DNA from: Azophilus sp965220835
Lineage (GTDB): Bacteria; Pseudomonadota; Gammaproteobacteria; Pseudomonadales; Azotimanducaceae
Assembly (NCBI GenBank): GCA_965220835.1
Contig: OZ244842.1
Span: 3,906,001 to 3,970,000, forward strand
Direction of reading: 5' to 3'
Length of the DNA stretch: 64,000 nucleotides
Below are positions 27,941-36,491 of this stretch, in pieces. Every line of letters begins with the position of its first letter. Position 1 is the stretch's first letter. Both the position numbers and the translations under genes were made by a program. The notes beneath the pieces were generated by a model that had not been told where the DNA came from, made no database searches, and saw only the letters and a list, made by a program, of their open reading frames with translations.

Positions 27941-29023
27941 ATGAAGGCAGCCGTGCTGCGGGAAGTCAACAAGCCGCTTGAGATCGAGGATGTTCAGCAT
28001 GGCGACCCCGGCCCTCGGGAGGTGCTGGTGCGCACCGTCGCCGCGGGCGTTTGCCATTCGGACCTGCACTTTCACAACGGCTCCTATCCCATTGCCATGC
28101 CAGCGGTGCTTGGCCATGAATCAGCCGGCGTGGTCGAGGCCGTGGGCAGCATGGTCACCTACGTCAAGCCTGGCGATCACGTCATCACCTGCCTGTCCGC
28201 GTTTTGCGGCCACTGCGAGCACTGCCTCACCGGGCACATGTCGCTGTGCATGGAGCCCGAGCTGCAGCGCGCCCCCAGCGATCCGCCCCGCCTCGCCAAG
28301 GGCGACGAGACGCTGACCCAGTTCCTGAACCTGTCCTCCTTTGCCGAGTACATGCTGGTGCACGAGCACGCCATCGCCAAGATCCGGGAAGACATGCCGT
28401 TGGACCGGGCGGCGCTGATCGGCTGCGGCGTCACCACCGGCGTCGGCGCAGTGATTCACACCGCCGGCGTGGAGCCGGGCGCAACGGTGGCCGTCATCGG
28501 CTGCGGCGGCGTGGGCTTGGCTGCCATTAACGGCGCCGCCATCGCCGGCGCCGGACGCATCATCGCCGTGGACCGAGTGCCCGCCAAGCTCGACTTGGCG
28601 ATGAAATTCGGCGCCACCGATCAAGTCAACGCCAGTGAGGTTGACGCGGTTAAGGCGGTGCGGGAGTTGACGGGCGGTGGCGCGCACTACGCCTTCGAGG
28701 CCATTGGCCTTGCCGAGACCGCCCAGCAGGCCTTCAAGATGATTGGCCGTGGCGGCACCGCCACCATCATCGGCATGATTCCGGTCGGCACCATGGTGGA
28801 GCTGCACGGGCCGGAGTTGCTGGCCGAGAAGAAGCTGCAGGGTTCCAACATGGGCTCCAACCGGTTTCGGGTGGACATGCCCCGGTTCGTGGACTTCTAC
28901 CTGCAGGGCAAGCTGCACCTCGACGACCTGATCTCAAGCCGCATCCGCCTTGAGGACGTCAACGACGCCTTTGCCCAACTCGAAACCGGTGAGGTGGCCC
29001 GCAACGTCATCATGTTCGACTAG
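27941..29023 (+). CDS. Zinc-dependent alcohol dehydrogenase (MDR superfamily)
   Basis: 360 aa from the ATG at 27941, preceded by GAGGGA. Catalytic zinc ligands include C38 (AGVCHSD) and H59-E60 (GHES); the structural zinc site is C89-x2-C92-x2-C95-x7-C103. The cofactor loop AVIGCGGVGLAAINGA and the Asp in IIAVDRVPAKLD indicate NAD(H). It oxidises an alcohol to an aldehyde or ketone, or the reverse. The sequence is near the class III / Rxyl-3153-like zinc ADHs often found in hydrophobic-compound degradation. It is divergent from the exported protein at 27846 and ends 4 nt before the convergent htrA gene. Its physiological alcohol is not known. Confidence 0.92.
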   Translation: MKAAVLREVNKPLEIEDVQHGDPGPREVLVRTVAAGVCHSDLHFHNGSYPIAMPAVLGHESAGVVEAVGSMVTYVKPGDHVITCLSAFCGHCEHCLTGHMSLCMEPELQRAPSDPPRLAKGDETLTQFLNLSSFAEYMLVHEHAIAKIREDMPLDRAALIGCGVTTGVGAVIHTAGVEPGATVAVIGCGGVGLAAINGAAIAGAGRIIAVDRVPAKLDLAMKFGATDQVNASEVDAVKAVRELTGGGAHYAFEAIGLAETAQQAFKMIGRGGTATIIGMIPVGTMVELHGPELLAEKKLQGSNMGSNRFRVDMPRFVDFYLQGKLHLDDLISSRIRLEDVNDAFAQLETGEVARNVIMFD

Positions 29024-29027
29024 GGTG

Positions 29028-30389
29028 CTAGCGGATTGCGACGTACCCGAAACGTCCTGAACGGTACACGCGCAGCAGGATTTGTGGCGCTCCGCTGCCC
29101 AGGTTCTCGCGCAGCTCCTTAAGTTCGCGAACCGCCTTGCGGTTGACGGCCACCAGCACATCGCCCTGGCGCAGGCCGGCGTCCCAAGCGCGGCAGCCGT
29201 TTTCGATGCCGGTGACCAGCACGCCGGCGCTGGCTTCCTCCTCATCGCGGAAGTTCTGCAGCTCGGTGCCGGCCAAGCGTGGGTCAATGAGCTCACCGGC
29301 CACCTTCTCCAGCAGGTCCTCCTCAACGGTCAAACGGACGTCGCGGCGTTTGCCGGTGCGCAGAATCTCAATCTCCAATTGGTCGCCGACGAACACTGAG
29401 GCCGTTTGGCTGTGGAAATCTCCCACCTTACGGACTTTTCGGTTGCCGATGCGGGTGATGACGTCCCCGGTTTCAATGGTGCCGGCAGCCGCGCCGCTCG
29501 GCGCCACCGCCACCACAACCACGCCCTCTTTGTCGCCAACGCCGAAGGCCTCGGCCAGGTCCGGGTTCAGGTCCTGCACCTCCAGGCCGAGGTAGCCGCG
29601 CCGCACTTCACCGTATTCGATGATCTGGTCCATCACCGCGCGCACGAGGTTGGCGGGTATGGCGAAGCCAATGCCCACGTTGACGCCCGCCGGGGAGTAG
29701 AGGGCGGCATTGATGCCAACCAGTGCGCCGCTGAGATCGACCAAGGCGCCGCCCGAGTTGCCGGGGTTGATCGAGGCGTCGGTTTGAATGAAGTCCTCAA
29801 AGCCCTCCAACCCCAAGCCGCTGCGTCCGAGGGCACTGACGATGCCGCTGGTCACGGTCTGGTTGAGGCCGAACGGATTGCCGATCGCCACTACGAAATC
29901 GCCGACCCGCAGGGCGTCGGAGTTGCCAAATTCGATCTGCGCGAGTTGTTCGGCATCCACCTTGAGGACGGCCAGATCAACGTCCGGATCGGCGCCAATC
30001 AGCTCGGCATTGAGCACCCGCCCGTCCGCCAGGGTGATGTCAACTTCGTCCGCTCGCGCCACCACGTGGTTGTTGGTGACAATGTGCCCCTCGCGCCCGT
30101 CCACAATGACGCCGCTGCCAGCGCTGCGCGTGCGCCGGTAGCGCTGCCGGTCGGGAACGTTGAAGAAGCGGCGGAAGAAGGGGTCTTCCAGCAGCGGATT
30201 GCGCACCGCGGTGGTGGTGTGGGTGGCGATGTTGACCACCGCCGGATTCACCTTGGCCAACATGGGCGCTAGGCTTGGCATGGGTTGGCCGTTCGGCAGT
30301 TGCGCGGGAAGTGCGGATTGTGCCGCTGGCCCCGCCCAAAGGGCCAAGGTGGCAGCCACCAGCCATCTTGAGTGGATTCTAGCTTTCAT
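29028..30389 (-). CDS. Periplasmic serine endoprotease, DegP/DegQ (HtrA) family
   Basis: 453 aa with an N-terminal signal peptide (LVAATLALWAGPAAQSA). The trypsin-like triad is H108 (TNNHVV), D138 (DVDLAVL) and S212 (GNSGGAL). Two PDZ domains follow: the first begins RRGYLGLEVQDL, the second has GVLVTGIENGCRAWDAGLRQGDVLVAVN. It degrades or refolds damaged periplasmic proteins. The short LA-loop makes DegQ more likely than DegP. A tRNA-Gly gene lies 135 nt upstream on the same strand. Length and layout are normal for the family. Confidence 0.95.
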   Translation of the reverse strand: MKARIHSRWLVAATLALWAGPAAQSALPAQLPNGQPMPSLAPMLAKVNPAVVNIATHTTTAVRNPLLEDPFFRRFFNVPDRQRYRRTRSAGSGVIVDGREGHIVTNNHVVARADEVDITLADGRVLNAELIGADPDVDLAVLKVDAEQLAQIEFGNSDALRVGDFVVAIGNPFGLNQTVTSGIVSALGRSGLGLEGFEDFIQTDASINPGNSGGALVDLSGALVGINAALYSPAGVNVGIGFAIPANLVRAVMDQIIEYGEVRRGYLGLEVQDLNPDLAEAFGVGDKEGVVVVAVAPSGAAAGTIETGDVITRIGNRKVRKVGDFHSQTASVFVGDQLEIEILRTGKRRDVRLTVEEDLLEKVAGELIDPRLAGTELQNFRDEEEASAGVLVTGIENGCRAWDAGLRQGDVLVAVNRKAVRELKELRENLGSGAPQILLRVYRSGRFGYVAIR

Positions 30390-30524
30390 GCCGCTTTAAC
30401 TGGCTCCATATCTGGCTCCAAATCGCCTTGAGGCTCCATTGTGAACTCCCGGAAGAATGAGGAACTTCGGGGAGGATGGGGCACGCCCCGAAAAAGCGGG
30501 GAACCCCCAAAGATAACTGAGCAA

Positions 30525-30600
30525 TGGAGCGGGAAACGGGACTCGAACCCGCGACAACTTGCTTGGGAAGCAAGGGCTCTACCAACTGAGCTATTCCCGC
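30525..30600 (-). tRNA. tRNA-Gly (anticodon CCC)
   Basis: A 76-nt cloverleaf on the minus strand. The acceptor stem GCGGGAA pairs with TTCCCGC, followed by discriminator T and an encoded CCA (30525-30527). The D arm reads AGCTCAGTTGGTAGAGC and the T arm has GTTCGAGTC. The anticodon arm is CTTGC-TTCCCAA-GCAAG, giving CCC at positions 34-36, which reads GGG glycine codons. Confidence 0.96.
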
Positions 30601-30683
30601 GCTAACCGAGCAACGGCTGCTTGCCCCTGCCATTCGGCCGGTCGCGACGATTGTAACGCATCCAATGAGGGTGCCCAGGGCGC

Positions 30684-31244
30684 TTAATCCTCTGCCGTCA
30701 GGCGCCTAGCCCGGTGTATGACCACCGGCGTGACCGGCACCCCCACCATGCCCTCTTGCACTTGGGTATCCTTGAGCTCGATGTCCACCACCGCCTCCAT
30801 GCCGGCCACCACCTTGCCGAACACGGTGTAGCCGAACCCGCTGCCCTGAGGGTCGAGATGGGCGTTGTCGTTGACGTTGATGAAGAACTGCGCATCCGCC
30901 GAGTGGGGGTCGGCCAGCCGGGCCATGGCCACCGTGCCGCGCCGATTGGCCAGTCCGTTCCGGGATTCGTTGGGCACTTGGCGTGGCGGCTGGCGGTACT
31001 TGAGCTGGGCGTCGTAGCCGCCTGCCTGGATGACGAAGTTGGCCACCACACGGTGAAAAACGAGGCCGTCGTAGAAGTTGCCGTCCACCAGATCGAGGAA
31101 GTTCGCAACGGTTTGGGGCGCCTCGGCCGAGTGGAGCTCAATGTCGATGTTCCCGGCGCTGGTCTCCAAGCGCACGATCGGCGCTTCGGCCGCCGCCACG
31201 CTCATGCAGGCGAACCATAGGCCGGCCATCAAGCCGTTTCGCAT
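30684..31244 (-). CDS. Periplasmic cyclophilin-type peptidyl-prolyl isomerase
   Basis: 186 aa. A signal peptide (LMAGLWFACMSVAAAEA) directs it to the periplasm. The cyclophilin core is clear: DGLVFHRVVANFVIQAGG with the catalytic Arg, GTVAMARLADPHSADAQFFINV, and GYTVFGKVVAGMEAVVDI. It speeds cis-trans change at proline in exported proteins, as PpiA does. It is separated from the tRNA-Gly gene by 83 nt and from pdxJ by 29 nt, all on the minus strand. The short loop layout is that of bacterial cyclophilins. Which PpiA/PpiB subgroup it belongs to is not certain, though the signal peptide favours PpiA. Confidence 0.92.
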   Translation of the reverse strand: MRNGLMAGLWFACMSVAAAEAPIVRLETSAGNIDIELHSAEAPQTVANFLDLVDGNFYDGLVFHRVVANFVIQAGGYDAQLKYRQPPRQVPNESRNGLANRRGTVAMARLADPHSADAQFFINVNDNAHLDPQGSGFGYTVFGKVVAGMEAVVDIELKDTQVQEGMVGVPVTPVVIHRARRLTAED

Positions 31245-31273
31245 GACTTCACTCCTTGTGCTTGTTGAAGGGG

Positions 31274-32059
31274 TCAGGGTTCACCATCAAGGGCGCGCCG
31301 AAACGCCCGCACCGTGGCGGTGAGTCCATCGTCGAGGGCTCGGGCAATCAGCGCGTGGCCGATTGACACTTCGCTCACTTCGTTGATGCGGCGGAACAGA
31401 GCTAAGTTGTCCACATCGAGATCGTGCCCCGCGTTGACGCCGAGGCCAAGTTCGACGGCGCGCCGAGCCGCCGCTTGGTAGCTGGCCAAGGACGCGTGGC
31501 TGCGGGGGTGGTCGATGCCGAACGCCGCAACGGCTTCCGCAAAGGGGCCAGTGAACAATTCAACCCGATCAGCGCCGATTTCCTGGGCGAGGGCGATTTG
31601 CTCAAGGTCAGGATCCATGAACAGGCTGACGCGGCAGCCTAAACTCTGGTAGCGCCTGATCTTGCCGATCAACGCCTCGTTGTCGCCGCGCAGATCGAAG
31701 CCGTGGTCAGAGGTCAGTTGGTTGTCGCCATCGGGAACCAAGGTGGCTTGCTGGGGCCGAGCCTGTTCGATGAGTGCGTCGAATCCCGGATAGCCGTTGT
31801 CCCGAACGCCGGCGAACGGGTTGCCTTCAATGTTGAACTCCGCGAGCGAACGGGATGCCGAGCGGCTTTCGAGCAGGCGGGCGAGGGATAGGACGTCTTC
31901 GGGGCGAATGTGCCGCTGGTCTGGGCGGGGATGCACGGTGATGCCGTCTGCGCCGGCGCCAAGGACGGTTTCGGCGGCAGCGGTCACGCTCGGTGCCAAG
32001 CCACCTCTGGCGTTGCGCAACAACGCCACCTTGTTCAGGTTCACGCTCAGGGCGGTCAT
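31274..32059 (-). CDS. pdxJ: Pyridoxine 5'-phosphate synthase
   Basis: 261 aa TIM-barrel enzyme that condenses 3-amino-2-oxopropyl phosphate with deoxyxylulose 5-phosphate in the last ring-forming step of vitamin B6 synthesis. Diagnostic segments are LSVNLNKVALLRNARGG, GADGITVHPRPDQRHI, the catalytic Glu in FNIEGNP, ATLVPDGDNQLTSDHG, RVSLFMDPD, and VNAGHDLDVDNL. Length matches bacterial PdxJ. It lies between the cyclophilin gene and the SH3-domain gene on the minus strand. The usual gammaproteobacterial neighbours recO and acpS are not present here. Confidence 0.96.
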   Translation of the reverse strand: MTALSVNLNKVALLRNARGGLAPSVTAAAETVLGAGADGITVHPRPDQRHIRPEDVLSLARLLESRSASRSLAEFNIEGNPFAGVRDNGYPGFDALIEQARPQQATLVPDGDNQLTSDHGFDLRGDNEALIGKIRRYQSLGCRVSLFMDPDLEQIALAQEIGADRVELFTGPFAEAVAAFGIDHPRSHASLASYQAAARRAVELGLGVNAGHDLDVDNLALFRRINEVSEVSIGHALIARALDDGLTATVRAFRRALDGEP

Positions 32060-32074
32060 TGATTTGCAAGGATG

Positions 32075-32668
32075 CTAAGACCAGGCGCTGCGCTTGGGAC
32101 GGGATCTGATGATCAGGCCGATGATCACGCCGATGATGAAAAAGCCGAAGCCCAGCACGGGCCAGTAATCGCGCAGGGTGCGAATCGTCGCTGGCGGCGA
32201 AGCGTTGCGCCAGTGTTCAACGTTCGCCAGGATGCCCTTGAGGTCTTCGATTTGCTGCCCCAAAGCGTCCACTTGCGCCCGCAGGGCTTCATCGGCCAGC
32301 GCACCGCTCGGTTCGCTGCCGGCGGCGGCGTCAAGGGCGGCGCGCTGTTCCGCGATGGTCCCTTCCAGCGCCGCAATGCGCTCTTCGGCCGCTTGCAGGC
32401 GATCCCGGGCAACGGGCGTGGCAACCAGGTACTGACCGTGCAGCCAGCCCTGACGCCCGTCCTCGGTGACCACCTCAAGATAGGCGCTTTCGGGGTCGCG
32501 ACGCAGCACCTCCACCGCGTCGCCGCTGCTCAGGCTCGGCGGCAATACGCCGGCTGTGCTTGCCGGCGCGTCGCGCAGATTCAAGGTCAGCGTGTCACTG
32601 ACGTAGCGCGTCTCCGCGTGGGCGAGAGCGCTGACCAGCAGCCCGCAGAGAAGCACGATGCGGCTCAC
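32075..32668 (-). CDS. YgiM-type bacterial SH3 domain protein (TIGR04211)
   Basis: 197 aa from a GTG at 32668, preceded by GGAGG with 6 nt spacing; the start overlaps the yciB stop as GTGA, so translation is probably coupled. Domain order: signal peptide (IVLLCGLLVSALAHA), SH3b domain from TRYVSDTLTLNLRDAP to GWLHGQYL, a coiled coil of about 60 residues (RLQAAEERIAALEGTIAEQ onward), a transmembrane helix (YWPVLGFGFFIIGVIIGLII) and a short basic tail. This order is that of YgiM-like envelope proteins, which probably bind or sense cell-wall material. Exact role unknown. Confidence 0.87.
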   Translation of the reverse strand: MSRIVLLCGLLVSALAHAETRYVSDTLTLNLRDAPASTAGVLPPSLSSGDAVEVLRRDPESAYLEVVTEDGRQGWLHGQYLVATPVARDRLQAAEERIAALEGTIAEQRAALDAAAGSEPSGALADEALRAQVDALGQQIEDLKGILANVEHWRNASPPATIRTLRDYWPVLGFGFFIIGVIIGLIIRSRPKRSAWS

Positions 32669-33231
32669 CGGTCTCCCTCCGCGGCGTCTTGCTGAGCAAC
32701 CGGGGGCACTAACAGCCCCTGCCGATGCAGGTAGTAAAAGGTTAGCGCGATGTAGAGGAAGGTGAGGCCGAAGCCACCAACCAGCTTGTACGTCACCCAG
32801 AACTCCATGGAGAAGCCGTAAGCGACCACGAGGTTCAAGGCACCCGCCAGGAAGAAGGCGGCTGCCCAGCCGAACGACAAGCGCGTCCACACCGCCTCCG
32901 GCAGGCTGAGTTGGCCGCCGAGCAGCTTCTCGATCAGGTTTCGGCCCATCAAATGAGCGCCGATCAGGGAGGCGGCCAGCAGCCAGTTGACGACCGTGGG
33001 CTTCCATTGAATGAAGGTCTCGTCGCGTAGCAGGAGCGTCAAGCCCCCAAAAAGGATGCTGACCCAGAACGTGAGCTTAAGCTCCCGGCCGATGGGCCGG
33101 CCCATCACCTTCATCAGGGCGATCTGCAGCGTCACCGCACCCATCAGCGCGGCTGTGGCCAAATAGATGTCGGCCGCGAAAAAGACGCCGACAAAGGCGG
33201 CGATTGGCAGGAAGTTCAGCAGTTGCTGCAT
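32665..33231 (-). CDS. yciB: Inner-membrane septation protein A / YciB
   Basis: 188 aa from the ATG at 33231, the natural start for this family (MQQLLNFLPIAAFVGVFFAADIYLATAALM). About five transmembrane helices are visible. Conserved pieces include QIALMKVMGRPIGRELKLTFW, FIQWKPTVVNWLLA and NLVVAYGFSMEFWVTYKLVGGFGLTF. YciB (IspZ in Shigella) is an inner-membrane protein linked to cell-envelope synthesis and intracellular septation. It overlaps the SH3 gene by 4 nt and is divergent from yciO with only 46 nt between their starts, an arrangement common in gammaproteobacteria. Confidence 0.94.
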   Translation of the reverse strand: MQQLLNFLPIAAFVGVFFAADIYLATAALMGAVTLQIALMKVMGRPIGRELKLTFWVSILFGGLTLLLRDETFIQWKPTVVNWLLAASLIGAHLMGRNLIEKLLGGQLSLPEAVWTRLSFGWAAAFFLAGALNLVVAYGFSMEFWVTYKLVGGFGLTFLYIALTFYYLHRQGLLVPPVAQQDAAEGDR

Positions 33232-33277
33232 GTTGGGTATGTTATAGCAGCGATTGCTGTTTGGGTATAAAGCGCTA

Positions 33278-33934
33278 ATGAGCCAGCTTTTCGTTCTGCA
33301 TCCCTCACATCCGCAGCTGCGGCTGCTGCAGCGCGCTGCATCGATCATGCGTTCAGGTGGGTTGGTGGTCTACCCGACCGACACCACCTACGCCTTGGGC
33401 TGTCACATCGGCGACAAGGCCGCGCTTGACCGCATGCGGCGGCTGCGCCAACTCGGCAACCGGCACTTCTTCACCCTGTGCTGCCGCGATCTGTCGGAGA
33501 TCTCCAAATACGCCCGCGTGGACAACCACAACTATAGAATTCTCAAGCGACACACGCCGGGGCCATTCACCTTCCTGCTGCCGGCCACCCGGGAGGCGCC
33601 GCGGCGCTTGGTGCACCCCAAGCGCAAGACCATCGGACTGCGGGTGCCCGGCAATCCGATCGCCTTGGGCCTGATTGAGGCGCTCGGCGAACCCTTGATG
33701 ACCACCACCATGCGCTTGCCGGGGCATGAGTTGCCCTTGACGGATGCGGATGCCATTCGCGAGGCACTTGAGCACGGCGTGGACCTGATCCTCGACGGCG
33801 GCCATGCGGGCATCGAGCCCACCACGGTGGTTGACCTCAACAGCGATCCGCCAACCGTCGTGCGCGAGGGGGCCGGAAAATGTTCCGGCTCAGAAACATT
33901 TCGGAACTTTCTCCCCGGCGGCTTAGGCCCGTGA
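33278..33934 (+). CDS. yciO: YciO/Sua5/YrdC-family protein, last codons replaced by an insertion element
   Basis: ATG at 33278. The YrdC-like fold is clear: GGLVVYPTDTTYALGCHIGDK, KRHTPGPFTFLLPATREAP, KTIGLRVPGNPIA and GEPLMTTTMRLPG. Sua5/YrdC relatives make threonylcarbamoyl-AMP for tRNA t6A; YciO is a paralogue with uncertain activity. At codon GGA-AAA the IS481-type element begins. The natural reading without it would be GAGKLQ and stop (TTG CAA TAA at 35124-35132). With it, the chain gains 18 IS-encoded residues (CSGSETF...) ending at 33934. Only the last two residues are lost, so the protein may still work. Confidence 0.9.
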   Translation: MSQLFVLHPSHPQLRLLQRAASIMRSGGLVVYPTDTTYALGCHIGDKAALDRMRRLRQLGNRHFFTLCCRDLSEISKYARVDNHNYRILKRHTPGPFTFLLPATREAPRRLVHPKRKTIGLRVPGNPIALGLIEALGEPLMTTTMRLPGHELPLTDADAIREALEHGVDLILDGGHAGIEPTTVVDLNSDPPTVVREGAGKCSGSETFRNFLPGGLGP

Positions 33935-35118
33935 ACTGAGTGGATGGGGAGGGTGGCGCCGGTCCTTGAGCGGAGGGAGCCGTAGGCGACCGCAGCTCAA
34001 GGACCGGCGGCGCGCTGACGCGCGCCGCCGACTCAGGCATGCTTGATTCACCCAATGAACAAGGAGCCTGAGCATGAGACTGTTGCACGCCTGCCCACCT
34101 TCCTGCAAGCGCCTGCGCGTGGACGACACCGAGTCCATCCGCGCCCAGCAGCGCCACCGTGTCCTCGAACTGGTCGACGAGATGGTCGAGGGCGGCATGC
34201 GCCGCGGCGACGCCCTGGACACCGTCGGCCTCGCCAAAAGCACCTACTACGACTGGCGCAGGGCCTTCCGCGGAGGCGGCTTGCGCGCCCTCGAGCCGAG
34301 GAGCACGCGTCCCCGCAGCGTCCGACGGCGGCGCTGGACGGACGCCGACGACCAAGCCGTGCTCAAGCTGCGGGCGAGGCACCCCTACATGGGCAAGGCC
34401 AGGCTGCGGGCGATGCTGGCCAGGGACGGCGTCCGCCTGTCCGTGTCCACCGTCGGGCGCATCATCAGCAGGGCCATCGCCGACGGCCGGATCCGGCCCG
34501 CGGCCTCGTGCGAAGGGCGCCTCAAGCCCAAGCGCCGCCGGTCCTTCAACGGCGCCTGGGCGCAGCGCTGGAGGCAAGGCGACAGGGCCCAGGCCCCCGG
34601 CCACATGGTCCAGATCGACCACATGACCTACAGCAGGGACGGCCGGACCCTCAAGGAGTTCCGGGCCGTCTGCCCGGTCTCCAGGTTCATGGCCAGCCGG
34701 GTCTTCTCCCGCGCCACCGCCGGCAACGCCAAGCGCTTCCTGGCCGCCGTGGCCGAGGCCATGCCGTTCCCGGTCGCCTCCATACAGGTCGACGGCGGCA
34801 GCGAGTTCATGGGGGACTTCGAGCGCGCCTGCGAGGCGATGCGCCTCCCCCTCCACGTCCTGCCGCCCAGACAGCCCCAGTGGAACGGGTGCGTCGAGCG
34901 GGCCAACCGCTCCGCCCGAATCGAGTTCTGGAACCTCTACGACGGCCCCCTCACCGTCGCCGACGTCGCGCCCAGGCTCGCCGAGCACGAGTTCTTCCAC
35001 AACTACCGGCGGCCGCACTGGGCGCTGGATTGCCAAACGCCGAACGAGTACCTTGTCGGAATCGAGGATGCTGCCTGATCCGGCAGGCCCAAATTCCGAA
35101 AGGTCCTGAACCGCTACA
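33881..35118 (+). mobile_element. Complete IS481-family-like insertion sequence, 1238 bp
   Basis: The ends are imperfect inverted repeats of about 30 bp: left TGTTCCGGCTCAGAAACATT, right (reverse strand) TGTAGCGGTTCAGGACCTTT, both continuing into TTTCGGAA. A 5-bp target duplication GAAAA flanks it at 33876-33880 and 35119-35123. One transposase gene (34074-35078) fills most of it. It sits in the 3' end of yciO. Intact ends, an intact gene and a perfect target duplication point to a recent insertion. The IS481 label rests on transposase features, not on a database match. Confidence 0.9.
34074..35078 (+). CDS. DDE transposase, IS481/IS3-like integrase core
   Basis: 334 aa with AAGGAG 7 nt before the ATG. 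An N-terminal helix-turn-helix region (RHRVLELVDEMVEGGMRRGDALDTVGLAKSTYYDWRR) binds the element's ends. The rve/RNase-H-like catalytic core carries D182 (VQIDHMTYS), D240 (IQVDGGSEF) and E275 (GCVERANRS), with 34 residues between the last two, as expected for DDE(35) enzymes. The protein is made from one frame without the IS3-type frameshift, which favours IS481. It appears intact and should catalyse transposition of the surrounding element. Confidence 0.93.
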   Translation: MRLLHACPPSCKRLRVDDTESIRAQQRHRVLELVDEMVEGGMRRGDALDTVGLAKSTYYDWRRAFRGGGLRALEPRSTRPRSVRRRRWTDADDQAVLKLRARHPYMGKARLRAMLARDGVRLSVSTVGRIISRAIADGRIRPAASCEGRLKPKRRRSFNGAWAQRWRQGDRAQAPGHMVQIDHMTYSRDGRTLKEFRAVCPVSRFMASRVFSRATAGNAKRFLAAVAEAMPFPVASIQVDGGSEFMGDFERACEAMRLPLHVLPPRQPQWNGCVERANRSARIEFWNLYDGPLTVADVAPRLAEHEFFHNYRRPHWALDCQTPNEYLVGIEDAA

Positions 35119-35276
35119 GAAAATTGCAATAAGCGAGCTCGGTGGCCATACTTTCCTGAACGTGGCGGCTGGCGACCCCTTGCCGTGCTCCTTAGAGCTG
35201 GCTAACTCCATGATTAACCAAACGATTTTTCGAGTTCTGGACCAAGGCGGGGAGCCTTCGGCCCAAGGCGTGCCGC

Positions 35277-36491
35277 ATGGCCTCTGAGGGCGCAGGCAGC
35301 CGCGTTCTGTCCGGCATGCGGCCCACCGGGCGGCTGCATCTTGGGCACTACCATGGCGTGGTCAAGAACTGGGTGGCGCTGCAGCAAGCGCATCAATGCT
35401 ACTTTTTCGTTGCCGACTGGCATGCCCTCACCACCGGCTACGATGACACCGTCGATCTTGAGCAGCACACTTTCGATATGGTGGTGGATTGGCTGGCCGC
35501 CGGCGTTGACCCCTCGGTGGCGGTGATCTTCATCCAGTCCAAGGTGCCGGAGCACGCAGAACTGCACCTGCTGCTGTCGATGATCACCCCCGTCAGTTGG
35601 CTGGAGCGTGCGCCGAGCTACAAGGACATCCAGGCGCGGCTCAGCAACCGGGAATTGGCCACCTACGGCTTTCTCGGCTACCCGGTGCTGCAGTCGGCAG
35701 ACATCCTGATGTACCGGGCCGGCAGGGTGCCAGTGGGTGCGGATCAGGTCGCCCACGTGGAACTCTGTCGGGAAATCGCCCGCCGCTTCAACCATCTCTT
35801 CGGCCGGGAGCCGAATTTCGAGGCGCATTGCGAAGCCGCCGTGCGCAAGATGGGGCGCAAGGCGGCGCGCCTCTACCGCGACCTGCGCAAGGCATTTCAG
35901 GAGCGGGGCGACGCCGAGGCCTTGGCGCGCGGACGCGATTTGCTGGCCGAGCAGCGCAACCTGTCAGTCGAAGACCGTGAGCGGCTGTTCGGCTACCTCG
36001 AAGGCGGCGGACGCACCATATTGCCGGAACCCGAAGCGTTGCTCACCGAACAGCCGAAGGTGCCCGGGCTGGACGGGGAGAAGATGTCGAAGTCCTATGG
36101 CAACACCATCTCCCTGCGGGAAGCGCCCGATGCCGTGGCCAAAAAGCTGGGGGCAATGAAAACCGATCCGGCCCGAGTGCGCCGCAGCGACCCCGGCGAG
36201 CCGGGCAACTGCCCGGTGTACGCCCTGCATGAAATCTATTCCGACCGCGCCACCCTGGAGTGGGCGTCCGCCGGCTGCCGTAGCGCCGGCATTGGCTGCT
36301 TGGATTGCAAAGGCCCGCTTATCGACGCCGTCAACGCCGAGCAGGCGGTGATGATGGAAAGGGCCAAGCCGTTCGAAGAGCAGCCGGACTTGGTGCGCAG
36401 CGTCCTGCAGGCGGGCGCGGAGCAGGCCCGGAGCGCGGCGGCGGCAACCCTTGATGACGTTCGCGCCAGCATGCGGATTGCGCACCAATGA
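35277..36491 (+). CDS. trpS: Tryptophanyl-tRNA synthetase
   Basis: 404 aa class I synthetase. The HIGH-type motif is HLGHYHG within SGMRPTGRLHLGHYHG, and the KMSKS loop is GEKMSKSYGN. Other TrpS marks are YFFVADWHALTT, LQSADILMYRAGRVPVGADQVAHVEL and the Cys-containing CPVYALHEIYS with GCLDCKGPL near the C-terminus. The chain is longer than E. coli TrpS by about 70 residues owing to an insertion (RLYRDLRKAFQERGDAEALA region), seen in some gammaproteobacterial forms. Its stop overlaps the scpA start (ATGA), so trpS, scpA and scpB form an operon. It begins 144 nt after the restored yciO stop. Confidence 0.96.
   Translation: MASEGAGSRVLSGMRPTGRLHLGHYHGVVKNWVALQQAHQCYFFVADWHALTTGYDDTVDLEQHTFDMVVDWLAAGVDPSVAVIFIQSKVPEHAELHLLLSMITPVSWLERAPSYKDIQARLSNRELATYGFLGYPVLQSADILMYRAGRVPVGADQVAHVELCREIARRFNHLFGREPNFEAHCEAAVRKMGRKAARLYRDLRKAFQERGDAEALARGRDLLAEQRNLSVEDRERLFGYLEGGGRTILPEPEALLTEQPKVPGLDGEKMSKSYGNTISLREAPDAVAKKLGAMKTDPARVRRSDPGEPGNCPVYALHEIYSDRATLEWASAGCRSAGIGCLDCKGPLIDAVNAEQAVMMERAKPFEEQPDLVRSVLQAGAEQARSAAAATLDDVRASMRIAHQ

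Noticed and set aside
30466..30512. Possible rho-independent terminator near the tRNA-Gly gene
   Set aside because: The GC-rich pieces can pair in several short ways, but there is no stable stem followed by a U-run on the minus strand.
33837..35129. Long minus-strand open frame (430 aa) across the insertion element
   Set aside because: It is antisense to the clear DDE transposase and rich in Ala/Gly/Pro/Val, as expected from a GC-rich shadow frame.
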